Assembly (NCBI GenBank): GCA_963818695.1
Contig: CAWFTG010000003.1
Coordinates: 124,001-188,000 of the forward strand
DNA length: 64,000 bases
Reading direction: 5' to 3'
Source of the DNA: AP-15 sp963818695
GTDB lineage: Bacteria; Pseudomonadota; Alphaproteobacteria; ATCC43930; CGMCC-115725
The stretch's first letter is position 1; each line of letters opens with the position of its first letter. Under the pieces are notes generated by a model. That model saw nothing but the letters and a program-made list of their open reading frames with translations, did no database searches and had not been told where the DNA came from. Positions 37,137 through 45,881 of this stretch are shown piece by piece. The position numbers and the translations under genes are program-made.

Positions 37137-37654
37137 GCGGTGGTTTTGGACCGTGCGTCACTCGATGAATGCGGGTGTCCGGTTCATGATTTCGCTGCAA
37201 TCCAAGCGAGGCACTGCGATATATTGGAACACCTCGGCCGCCATCGCCGGACAATTCGCGCTTCATTCTTGCTCCACCCGTAAGAGAAAGCGGCGTGGCC
37301 CTCGAGAAGGGCGAGCCGAGCCTTACCCTTAACCGATGCTCCCGACGAGCAGACGGAGGCAGTAATTCGCGGGGGCTTTCCGAGTATAATCTGGGGCAGG
37401 TGGGATCTATCGACTCGCCCGCTCTCCGCCCTGGTCTTCCACCCCGAGAGTTGGGCTTCTACGAGCGACAAGGATATCAGGTGCCGGCCACGCGCGAATC
37501 TGTATGATGAAAAAATCGGCGCTGCGATCTAAATCGTTAAGCATTGATTAACCAATTTTAGCGAAATTGCAGGCTAGCAAGGGCGTCCCTGTCCGCAGTG
37601 TCGGGGCGATGACCTCGCTTCCGAGCGGTGCCCGGGGTTTCGGAGATTGGGCAA
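37137..37654. other. Intergenic region before the histidine kinase
   Basis: About 520 bases. A short open frame (37295-37507 +) ends in LGFYERQGYQVPATRE, which resembles the C-terminus of a GNAT acetyltransferase, but nothing upstream fits that fold, so it is at best a relic. The A+T-rich stretch 37510-37570 is a plausible promoter for the kinase. No terminator was clear. Confidence 0.4.
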
Positions 37655-39593
37655 ATGATCACGCATGGAGCAAGCCCGGCGCTCGGCGAGACGATAGGGG
37701 TTAAACGCCGATCCCCCTGGCTGCTGCGCCTACCGCACGTCAGTTTGACGGTTCGGCTAATTATACTCGTTTTGATCGCTGTTTGCCCGGCAATCGTCAT
37801 CCAAGCTTACAACGAATATGAACTGCGCAAAGCGCGCGAAACCGACATTCGTCAGCAAGTCGTACAGATTACAAAGCAATTCGGTGAGGAAATCGGCGAA
37901 TTGCGCGAAGGGGCTCGTCAATTGCTGCTTGCACTCGCACAACTCACTCCCGTCAAGTCAAAGGAGAGTGACGCCTGTAATGCACTGTTCGGGTCATTGG
38001 CCTCGCAATACGCGAATTATAGTCTGTTGGCAGCGGCGGATACCGGCGGTCGCATATTTTGCTCGAGCAGTCCGCTGAGCTATTCCTCGGTTGCCGACAA
38101 GCCGTTCTTCAAGCGAGCAATGGCGCAGGACGGGCTCGCCGTCGGCAATTACTGGGCCGATCCGGCGAGCGGCGCGCGCATGATCCACTTCGCGTTGAAA
38201 TTCGACAGCGGCGACGGCCATGCGGCCGGAGTTGTGTTCGCCGGGCTCGATCTGCGCTGGTTGTCGGAACATCTGAAAGAAAGGGGTTTGTCCCCGACAT
38301 CCTCGATCCTGATTGCCGACCGTGAGGGCAACATTATCGCGCGATTGCCGAACCCCGACGCTCTGGTCGGCAAGAACATGAGAAAAAGCCATGAAGAGAT
38401 TATGGACGGCAACACCACAGGCTGGGAGGAGTCGGTCGGCGTCGACGGCGTCACGCGAATATTCGGCTATGTCCCGGCAGCCCTGCCGCCTCGGGACTTC
38501 TTTCTGAGCGCTGGGCAGTCGAAAGCCGAAGCATTCGCGGCCATCGACAGCGCGACGGCCCGCGGTATCGCGCTGATCGTTTTCGGTCTGCTCGCAGCAA
38601 CCTTTGCGGCGGTTCTCGGCGGGCGCCGGTTCCTGCAGGAGCCTATTAGCGGTCTGGTGGCTTTTGCGACGGAGTGGCGCAATGGCAATTATGATTTGCG
38701 AGTAAAAGTCCTTCACCCCGCATCGGAAATCGGCAATTTGGGAGCGACCTTCAATGCCATGGCTGACGCCTTGGCTGCCCGTTACGCCGCACAGAAGCGG
38801 GCAGAGGCCGAGTTGCGCGAGCTGAACGCGACCCTGGAGACCCGCGTCGAGGAAAGGACGGTCGAGCTAGCCAATGCTAATCGGGCAAAGTCGATGTTCC
38901 TCGCCAATATGAGCCACGAACTGCGCACTCCGCTCAATGCGATCATCGGGTTTGGGGAAATGATGCATCGCGAGATCATGGGACCGATCGGCATTCCGGC
39001 CTATAAGGAATACGCACAGCACATCCACGAGAGCGGTCTGCATCTGCTTTCCCTCGTCGAGGAAATGCTCGATCTCGCCAAGGTGGAAGCGGGGAAGCTG
39101 CAGATCGAACGTGTTCCGACCCAGCCCGGCACGCTTTTTGCGGAGAGTTCTGATGATGCTGCAATCGACCGCGGCGGCTGCCGCAGTCGAGATCGTCATC
39201 GACGGCGACCCGTCTGGCTGGCCGGTGCTCGACGGCGACCCGGTTAAATTGAAGCAGGTGTTCGTCAACCTGATCGGCAACGCGATAAAGTTCACGCCCG
39301 CAGGGGGGCGCGTCACGATATCGAGCGACACCGACGAGACCGCGTTGAACATTCGCATCCGGGATACCGGAATTGGCATCCGGGCCCAGGACATCCCGCT
39401 GGTGGTGCAGCCTTTCTACCGCGTAAATTCGGTGCTCGACAGCACGCATCAGGGCGCTGGTCTCGGGCTGCCGTTTGCGAAATCCGTTGTCGATCTGCAC
39501 GGCGGCGTGCTCGTCATCGAAAGCGAGTTCGGCTGCGGGACGACGGTGACCATCAGCCTGCCCCGACCCCAAAGGGCTGACGCGGCAGCGTGA
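37655..39593 (+). CDS. Cache-domain sensor histidine kinase (one frameshift)
   Basis: About 646 residues. One membrane span near residues 30-50 and a second near 305-325 flank a periplasmic double-Cache sensor (residues ~50-300). A HAMP segment follows (RRFLQEPISGLVAFA), a coiled coil, the HisKA box FLANMSHELRTPLNAIIGFG with His 421, and an HATPase domain: NLIGNAIKFT (N box), RDTGIGI (G1) and GAGLGLPFAKSVVDLHGG (G2). The frame shifts at about 39148, AGAGTTCTG, where one extra T divides FAES from LMMLQSTAAAA. No response regulator is adjacent. Start ATG 37655 follows GGAG by about 12 nt. Confidence 0.87.
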
Positions 39594-40782
39594 TAACGAC
39601 CTCGGCAGGGCCTCGATAGCCATCCTGGTTGGTGATCCACGCGACAATGGCGATGGCCGCCGCGATTATCAAATCCGTGTCAAAGCCGCCGAACGCCAGG
39701 GCTTGCCCGCCGATCAACGAGCCCAGCGAGATTCCCAAAAAAAGGGCGCTGTTGTTCCAGGCCAGAATTGCTGCCCGGCTGTCGGGGAATTGGTTTGCCA
39801 GCCTGAGCTGCTGAGCCGGGAAGAAAAGCTGCGCCGATAGCGAGGCGAGCCCAAAGGCACAGTCGACGCTCAATCCGAGGCGCAGCGCAACCAACAGCAG
39901 CAGAAGGCACGAACTGAGCCCCAAGAGACCGATCGAGACTGTCCGTCTTGCCCCGAGCCGGTCCGCGATGCGCCCGCCGATCAAGGTGCCGGCGATTGCC
40001 CCGCAACCGTAGAACAGGATCACCTCGGCGATCTGCTCGGCCGAATAACCCGATGCGCTCAGCCCTTCTCCGAGATAGGTGTACATGGCATAGAGCGCCG
40101 TGCTCCAAAGCACTGTCGGAGCAAGCCGCGCAGCGAGGAGCGTCGCCGTGAGCCGATGGGCTATCGCGGCACGACTCTTGGCGGCGGGGGGATCATGCCA
40201 AATGCGGCTGTTAGCCCATGCGAGGATCAGGCTCAGCGCAGCGAGCGCGGCGAAAACAATCGACCGCCCGAACGACGCGGCCGCCAGCAGGCCTATCGGT
40301 GCGCCAAGGGAAAGCGACATCAAGAGACCCGATACGACAATCGCAAGCCGGGTACCACGCCGCGCGGGAGGAGCGCTGCTTCCAGCGAGAGCATATATCG
40401 ACGGCGACACGCCAGCAGCCGCCGCGCCCGCAACGATCCTCGTCGCGAGCAGCCAGGTGAAATCCCCGGCGATTGCCGTCAACAGGTTGGCTGTCCCAAA
40501 GGCCCAAAGACAGTAGACCAGGACGCGACCACGCCCAACCCGGTCGGCGAGATGGCCAAGAGCTGGGGCGCTCAGCATATAGGTGACCGCGAATACGGTT
40601 ACGCTCAAGCCCGCCCAGGCCGGCCGCACGGCATAATCGGCCGAGATTAGCGGCAGTAGCGGCGAGACCACGAACAGGTCACTGCCGATCACGAACATGG
40701 TTAGCCAAGCGATCGCCAGCGGGGCGAATGCGCAGGACGTAGCAGAGGATCTTTGGTTGGCAGCTTCCATCGACACTCGCAA
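39553..40782 (-). CDS. MFS transporter
   Basis: A 409-residue 12-span major facilitator. The A-motif GHLADRVGRGRVLVYCLWAF between spans 2 and 3, a second GGRIADRLGARRT between 8 and 9, and the Pro/Gly-rich VAGAAAAGVSPSIYALAGS span are clear. Similar to sugar-efflux or drug-efflux (Bcr/NepI-like) permeases; substrate unknown. Its 3' end overlaps the tail of the histidine kinase gene by 41 nt on the opposite strand. ATG 40770 is an alternative start. Confidence 0.9.
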   Translation of the reverse strand: MRVSMEAANQRSSATSCAFAPLAIAWLTMFVIGSDLFVVSPLLPLISADYAVRPAWAGLSVTVFAVTYMLSAPALGHLADRVGRGRVLVYCLWAFGTANLLTAIAGDFTWLLATRIVAGAAAAGVSPSIYALAGSSAPPARRGTRLAIVVSGLLMSLSLGAPIGLLAAASFGRSIVFAALAALSLILAWANSRIWHDPPAAKSRAAIAHRLTATLLAARLAPTVLWSTALYAMYTYLGEGLSASGYSAEQIAEVILFYGCGAIAGTLIGGRIADRLGARRTVSIGLLGLSSCLLLLLVALRLGLSVDCAFGLASLSAQLFFPAQQLRLANQFPDSRAAILAWNNSALFLGISLGSLIGGQALAFGGFDTDLIIAAAIAIVAWITNQDGYRGPAEVVITLPRQPFGVGAG

Positions 40783-40962
40783 CGCGGGAAACAGCTGACC
40801 CTAGAACCCAGCGATAAATTTGTAATTAATTCGGCAAACGAGTTTTGGATTTTAGATGCTTAATCTTAAGTTTACGGATCCGCGCCAAACTGTGTGGCAG
40901 TGCCGGGGTTGGGCTCGGCTGCGGTTTTTGACAGTAACCCGCTACAACCGAGGAAAATTATC

Positions 40963-41856
40963 GTGAAAAAGGATGACGAACCGACTGGCCAAAAGTCGCG
41001 ACAATGGGAGCCGACCGTCTCCGCGGTTGAGGACCTGCCAAACGCATTGGCGATCATATTCGAGGAACACCGTCCGTCGCGCATGCCGTTTTTCCAGCGC
41101 TTGGCGGAAGTGCCCCGCGCTGTGGCGCGTGATCCAGCCCTTCTCGGGCAGATCCATCTGATCTACCAATCGGCCATGCACGCGACCCGCGCGGCGGTTT
41201 ACCATCTTCCGCATCTCGATAGCCCAGCTTTGCGAAAACGCAAGCTGCAGATATTCATCGACGATGACGGGCTCGCCGGGGGCGATACTCACCATTACCA
41301 GCTGACCAGAGCGTTTCGCAGCATCGGCGCAGCGTGCCTGCTGGATGACGAGGAGTTCGGGGAACTCGGTGAGCTTTGCCACTATCTCGAAGCCGAAACG
41401 GCTGACTTTGTGCGGTTGGCCCGCAAACTCTACTCGCGGTCGCTCGGCGCATGGTGCGCGGTCGAGATGCTGTCGGTCGACTGGATGCGGGCGCTTGCCG
41501 ATGCCCTTTCCGTTCACTTCCCACATTTCAGGCACGAAGCCTATTTCGAGGAGTGTTTCTCGCAACGTGTCGAGGAACGCCATGCCGCCGAGGCACTCGA
41601 AATGACGCAAATGGTTCTGCGGGCGCGCCCGGAACTGTTGGACGAGACATTGCGCGACGCGCGGATCATTGCCGAGGCGCTCGACGGAGTGTGGGCGCAT
41701 TTGGACAGGATCGTCCGGGTTGCTCAGGCAACAGTGGTGCGGGGAGGCAGCATCAGGGTCCGACGCCAGCCCGGCACCCGCGATCCGGCTCCAGCCACGG
41801 CTCATGATGACGCATTGCTGTCCGCAATCGCCACGGAAGCCAACCAGATCTGCTGA
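40963..41856 (+). CDS. Heme-oxygenase-fold protein, possible diiron oxidase
   Basis: 297 residues, all-helical. HPLC-like pattern of TenA/PqqC/heme-oxygenase-2 proteins: SRMPFFQRLAEVPRAVARDP, LIYQSAMHATRAAVYHLPHL, DDDGLAGGDTHHYQLTRAF, then LCHYLEAETADFVRLARKLY and EECFSQRVEERHAAEALEMT. Spaced Glu/His residues in these helices could bind two irons, as in the HDO superfamily. The GTG start at 40963 is firmly set by CGAGGAAA six bases upstream; an earlier GTG (40894) lacks one. A separate 180-base A+T-rich leader precedes it. Function cannot be named. Confidence 0.7.
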   Translation: MKKDDEPTGQKSRQWEPTVSAVEDLPNALAIIFEEHRPSRMPFFQRLAEVPRAVARDPALLGQIHLIYQSAMHATRAAVYHLPHLDSPALRKRKLQIFIDDDGLAGGDTHHYQLTRAFRSIGAACLLDDEEFGELGELCHYLEAETADFVRLARKLYSRSLGAWCAVEMLSVDWMRALADALSVHFPHFRHEAYFEECFSQRVEERHAAEALEMTQMVLRARPELLDETLRDARIIAEALDGVWAHLDRIVRVAQATVVRGGSIRVRRQPGTRDPAPATAHDDALLSAIATEANQIC

Positions 41857-41864
41857 AGCCGGAG

Positions 41865-42074
41865 CTACAGTCGAGAAATCACCCGCTCCTTGAACCGACG
41901 CATTTCTGCTATCGAAGCATCGGGATCGGGGCGGTCGAAATCGATATCGACTGCGCTAACCCCAGGTCGCGCAAAGCCCGAATATCGTTGATAATGTCCG
42001 GGGTGCTGCCCGAAAACAGTCGCCGCTCGCCGTCGGAAGCCTTCACTGATCGGCAGATTGAACCCGATCTGCAT
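41865..42074 (-). pseudogene. Remnant of a luciferase-like (LLM) flavin monooxygenase gene
   Basis: A strong site (AGGAGG) and ATG 42074 begin MQIGFNLPIS, the N-terminal strand of LLM-class F420/FMN oxidoreductases. Only ten or so codons later the sequence jumps to KASDGERRLFSGSTPDIINDIRALRDLG in another frame, then, after one missing G near 41962, to SAVDIDFDRPDPDASIAEMR and RFKERVISRL in the first frame, which is the C-terminal end of that family. The intervening ~250 residues are gone. It is a clear internal-deletion relic between the heme-oxygenase-like gene and selD. Confidence 0.75.
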
Positions 42075-42126
42075 ATTTCCTCCTGACGACTGGAGTAGCA
42101 GACAGCACTTGGGCATAGTCGGGGCG

Positions 42127-44346
42127 ATGCAGCAACGGGTCGCGATTACCCAGGATCTTGTCCTTGTCGGAGGCGGGCACGCTCACGTGCACGTCGTGAA
42201 GAGCTTCGGCATGCGGCCGGTGCCGGGGGTACGCGTGACGCTCCTTACCCGCGGGGTCGAGACGCCCTATTCGGGCATGCTGCCGGGCTATGTCGCCGGG
42301 CACTATTCACTCGACGAATGCCACATCGATCTTGGCCGGCTCGCGCGGTTTGCCGGTGCGCGGGTGATCCACGACGAAGCGATCGGGCTCGACAGGGCCG
42401 ATGGCGCAGTGTTGTGCGATGGGCATCCCCCGATCCGGTACGATGTTCTGTCGATCGACATCGGCTCGGCGCCGCGTTCCGACGATGTCCCCGGCGCCGC
42501 CGAGCACGCGATTGCGGTAAAGCCGATCGACCGGTTCGCGGTGCGTTGGGAGGCGTTGTTGGCGCGGGCGCGCGGGATGCCGCGGCTGCGTCTCGCCATT
42601 GTCGGCGGCGGCGCCGGCGGGGTTGAACTCGCCCTTTCGGCGCAACATCGCCTGACCGATCTGAAGGGCGACGCGGCCGAGGTAACCCTGGTTACCCGCG
42701 CGGCGTTGCTGCCGTCGCATAATGCCCGGGTCCGCCGGTTGTTCGAACGGATCCTCGCCGATCACCGGGTGACTGTGGTCGTCGGCAGCGCCGTTGTGCG
42801 TGTCGCGCCGGGTGTTCTGCTCTGCGCCGATGGCAGGCGGGTCGAATTCGACGAGGCGCTGTGGGTGACGCAGGCGGGTGCAGCGCCCTGGCTCGCCGAT
42901 ACCGGCCTGCCGCTGACGTCGGACGGCTTCATCGCGGTCGACAACAGGCTTCGCTCGCCCGCAGACCCGAAGATCTTCGCAGCCGGCGACGTCGCGACGA
43001 TGCTCGGCCATCCGCGCGAGAAGGCGGGCGTTTACGCCGTCCGGCAGGGTCCGCCGCTCGCCGCCAATCTGCGCCGCGCGCTCGCCGGCCGCCGGCTGTG
43101 GCGCGCTGTTCCGCAAAAGCGCGCGCTGGCGCTGATCGGCACCGGGGACGAGCAAGCCGTAGCCTCGCGCGGACCGCTCGTCGCCTATGGCCCGCGGTTG
43201 TGGCAGCTGAAGGAGTGGATCGACCGCCGATGGATGCGGCGCTATGGCGAATTGCCGGACATGCAGCCCGAGCCAGGAGAAGACCCGATGCGCTGCGGCG
43301 GTTGCGCCGCAAAGGTCCCGGCGGCGGTGCTCGGCCGGGTCATCGGGCGGCTCCATCCGGCGACGAGCGGCGCCGTGATGATCGGCCTCGACAGCCCGGA
43401 CGATGCGGCGCTGATCTCGTTCCCCGGCGCGCCGCCGCTGCTGCAGACCGTCGATTTCTTTCGCGCGATGGTTGACGACCCCTATCTGTTCGGCCGGATT
43501 GCCGCAACCCATGCGCTCGGCGACATCTATGCGATGGGGGGAACGCCGGAGAGCGCATTGGCGATCGCCACCCTGCCGCCGGCGCGCCCGCCGATCGTCG
43601 AGCACGACCTCTTTCATATGCTGCGCGGCGGCCTCGACGTGCTCGAGCCGGCGGGCGCCGTGCTGATCGGCGGGCACAGCGCCGAGGGCGCCGAACTCGC
43701 TCTCGGATTTGCCGTGACCGGACGGCCGCGGCCGGGAAAGCTACTGCGCAAGGCTGGGCTGGCTGTCGGCGATCGGCTGGTCTTGACCAAGCCGCTCGGC
43801 ACCGGCGTGATCCTGGCCGCAGCGGCGCGTGGGTTGGTCTCGTCGCGCGTGGTGGAGGCCGCGATCACGACGATGGTGCAGTCGGCGGGTTCCGCAGCCG
43901 CTTGCCTCTTAGAGTATCGGGCCAGCGCCTGCACCGACGTGACCGGCTTCGGGCTCCTCGGCCATCTTCTCGAAATGCTGCGCGCCTCGGAAATGGACGC
44001 GGTTCTCGATCCGGAGGCGATTCCGGCTCTCGACGGCGCGCTGCCGCTGCTCGGCAGCGGGGTCACCAGCTCGCTGCATGCCGACAACATTGCTGCGCTG
44101 GCGGCGCTCGACCCGGCCGCGCAGCTTCATCAGATAGCCCCGTTGCTTATAGACCCGCAAACCGCCGGTGGGCTGCTGGCCGGCGTTCCTGCCGATCGCG
44201 CTGCAATCTGCGTCGCCGAGCTGCGCAGATGTGGCTATCGGGCGGCGCTGATCGGCCGCGTCGCAACCCTGAGCGGGAGCGCGCCGCGCGTCCGTTTCGA
44301 GGCAGGTGCCGCGCAGCCGGTCCCCGAATTGGTCGCTGCGAAATGA
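42127..44346 (+). CDS. selD: FAD-dependent oxidoreductase fused to selenide, water dikinase
   Basis: A 739-residue fusion. Residues 1-~370 are a pyridine-nucleotide-disulfide-type FAD oxidoreductase: GGGHAHVHVV at 15-24, RLAIVGGGAGGVELAL near 158, and KIFAAGDVA. Residues ~385-739 are SelD: MRCGGCAAKV with Cys 390 and 393 in place of the usual Cys/Sec-Gly motif, GLDSPDDAALI, FFRAMVDDPYLFGRIAATHA, LGDIYAMGG, GGHSAEGAE, and TDVTGFGLLGH. It makes selenophosphate from selenide and ATP. The oxidoreductase half may supply reduced selenium. It is joined to selA by a 4 nt overlap. ATG 42127 is used; an earlier in-frame start at 42058 lies in the LLM remnant region. Confidence 0.95.
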   Translation: MQQRVAITQDLVLVGGGHAHVHVVKSFGMRPVPGVRVTLLTRGVETPYSGMLPGYVAGHYSLDECHIDLGRLARFAGARVIHDEAIGLDRADGAVLCDGHPPIRYDVLSIDIGSAPRSDDVPGAAEHAIAVKPIDRFAVRWEALLARARGMPRLRLAIVGGGAGGVELALSAQHRLTDLKGDAAEVTLVTRAALLPSHNARVRRLFERILADHRVTVVVGSAVVRVAPGVLLCADGRRVEFDEALWVTQAGAAPWLADTGLPLTSDGFIAVDNRLRSPADPKIFAAGDVATMLGHPREKAGVYAVRQGPPLAANLRRALAGRRLWRAVPQKRALALIGTGDEQAVASRGPLVAYGPRLWQLKEWIDRRWMRRYGELPDMQPEPGEDPMRCGGCAAKVPAAVLGRVIGRLHPATSGAVMIGLDSPDDAALISFPGAPPLLQTVDFFRAMVDDPYLFGRIAATHALGDIYAMGGTPESALAIATLPPARPPIVEHDLFHMLRGGLDVLEPAGAVLIGGHSAEGAELALGFAVTGRPRPGKLLRKAGLAVGDRLVLTKPLGTGVILAAAARGLVSSRVVEAAITTMVQSAGSAAACLLEYRASACTDVTGFGLLGHLLEMLRASEMDAVLDPEAIPALDGALPLLGSGVTSSLHADNIAALAALDPAAQLHQIAPLLIDPQTAGGLLAGVPADRAAICVAELRRCGYRAALIGRVATLSGSAPRVRFEAGAAQPVPELVAAK

Positions 44347-45881
44347 CCTCGGAGGAACGCCGGGGCAGATTGGGGCTGCCGGGGGTCGACCGGGTGCTGC
44401 GGTCAGATACCGCCGCCGCGATGATCGCCCGATACGGGCGGCCGCTCGTCATCGAAGCGGTCAGGACCGCATTGGCGGCGCGCCGGCGGTGTGATCTCCT
44501 TGCCTCCGTAGAGGCCATTCTCGAGGAGAGCGCCGCTTCGCTCGCGCGCGATATGCAGCCTTCACAGCGCCGAGTGTTCAATCTGACCGGCACCGTCCTG
44601 CACACCAATCTCGGCCGCGCACCCTTGCCCGAGGAGGCGATTGCGGCGGCGGTCGAAGCGATGCGCGATCCGACGACGCTCGAATACGATGTCGAGACCG
44701 GCAAGCGCGGCGAGCGCGATGACCATATTGCGGGTTGGCTGTTGCGCCTCACCGGAGCGGAGGCCGCGCTCACGGTCAACAACAATGCCGGAGCGTTGGT
44801 GCTGGCGTTGAACACCTTGGCGGAAAGCCAGGAGACGATCGTGTCGCGCGGCGAGCTTATCGAGATCGGCGGCTCGTTTCGCCTGCCCGACATCATGGCG
44901 CGGGCCGGCACGCGCCTTCGCGAGGTCGGGACGACGAACCGGACGCATCTCGCCGATTACGCCTCGGCAATCGGCCCGCAGACCGGCCTCGTTTTGAAGG
45001 TGCACACCAGCAACTACGCCATCCATGGCTTCACCGCAGCGGCGCCGGCGGCAAAGCTCGCCGCTCTCGCCCGCGATCATGCGATCCCGTTCGTCGAGGA
45101 TCTTGGCAGCGGTTCGCTGGTCGATTTCGAGCGCTGGGGGTTGCCGCACGAACCGACCGTAACCGAGGCACTGGCGCGGGGCGCCGACCTCGTTACGTTC
45201 AGCGGCGACAAGCTGCTGGGCGGCCCACAAGCGGGGCTCGTCGTCGGCCGCGCCGAACTGATCCTCAGGCTCGCGCGCAACCCGCTGAAACGGGCGCTCC
45301 GCCTCGACAAGATCCGGCTCGCGGCGCTCGAGGCCGTGCTGCGGCTCTACGCCGATCCCGATCGGCTCGCCGCGCGCCTGCCGGCGCTGCGCCTGCTTGC
45401 CCGGCCGATGGAGCAGATCCGGGCGCTCGGAGAGCGGCTGCTCCCCGCCGTCGAGCGCGCCTTCCGCGATGTTGCCGCGGTTGCACTGATCGAAACAAAG
45501 AGCCAGATCGGCAGCGGTGCGCTTCCGATTTCGTTGCTGCCGAGCGCGGCCTTGGCCTTGCGTCCTCTGGCGGAACGCTCCGGCGCCGCGGTCGTAGCCT
45601 TGGCGCGCGCGCTTCGCGCGATGCCGATCCCCGTTATCGGGCGCATCGAGGCGGGCCGCGTCATCCTGGATCTGCGCTGTCTCGAGGACGAAGCGGCGTT
45701 CATCGCGCAGCTCGACGGCCTTTCCATGCCTCACCGTCACCCCCGCGAAAGCGGGGGTCCAGAGCTTGCCCCTGGCTCGAACAGGGGGCGTCTATCGCAG
45801 GTGCCCGCCGCCCTGGATTCCCGCTTTCGCGGGAATGACGACAAACGGCCCGATGCAGGCTCGGTCGAGCCACGCCGATGA
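44343..45881 (+). CDS. selA: L-seryl-tRNA(Sec) selenium transferase
   Basis: A 512-residue PLP enzyme that turns Ser-tRNA-Sec into Sec-tRNA-Sec using selenophosphate. The PLP Lys 290 is in FSGDKLLGGPQAGLVVGR. Other family blocks are FNLTGTVLHTNLGRAPL, VNNNAGALVLAL and LVDFERWGLPHEPT. Residues up to about 463 match the normal length; about 465-500 (RHPRESGGPELAPGSNRG...) are encoded by an inserted palindromic repeat, followed by DKRPDAGSVEPRR. Overlaps: 4 nt with selD and 4 nt with selB, both ATGA, indicating coupled translation. Confidence 0.95.
   Translation: MTSEERRGRLGLPGVDRVLRSDTAAAMIARYGRPLVIEAVRTALAARRRCDLLASVEAILEESAASLARDMQPSQRRVFNLTGTVLHTNLGRAPLPEEAIAAAVEAMRDPTTLEYDVETGKRGERDDHIAGWLLRLTGAEAALTVNNNAGALVLALNTLAESQETIVSRGELIEIGGSFRLPDIMARAGTRLREVGTTNRTHLADYASAIGPQTGLVLKVHTSNYAIHGFTAAAPAAKLAALARDHAIPFVEDLGSGSLVDFERWGLPHEPTVTEALARGADLVTFSGDKLLGGPQAGLVVGRAELILRLARNPLKRALRLDKIRLAALEAVLRLYADPDRLAARLPALRLLARPMEQIRALGERLLPAVERAFRDVAAVALIETKSQIGSGALPISLLPSAALALRPLAERSGAAVVALARALRAMPIPVIGRIEAGRVILDLRCLEDEAAFIAQLDGLSMPHRHPRESGGPELAPGSNRGRLSQVPAALDSRFRGNDDKRPDAGSVEPRR
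45735..45840. repeat. Palindromic repeat inside the 3' end of selA
   Basis: Starts CGTCACCCCCGCGAAAGCGG and ends TTCCCGCTTTCGCGGGAATG; the interior has GCCCCTGGCTCGAACAGGGG. Nearly identical to 30286-30390. It is read in frame as the last part of SelA, with no internal stop, in the frame giving HPRESGGPEL and DSRFRGND, a peptide pattern often produced by such elements in alphaproteobacteria. Confidence 0.93.

Noticed and set aside
37295..37507. Short frame ending like a GNAT acetyltransferase
   Set aside because: Only a dozen residues resemble that fold and nothing before them does; kept only as a note in the intergenic entry.
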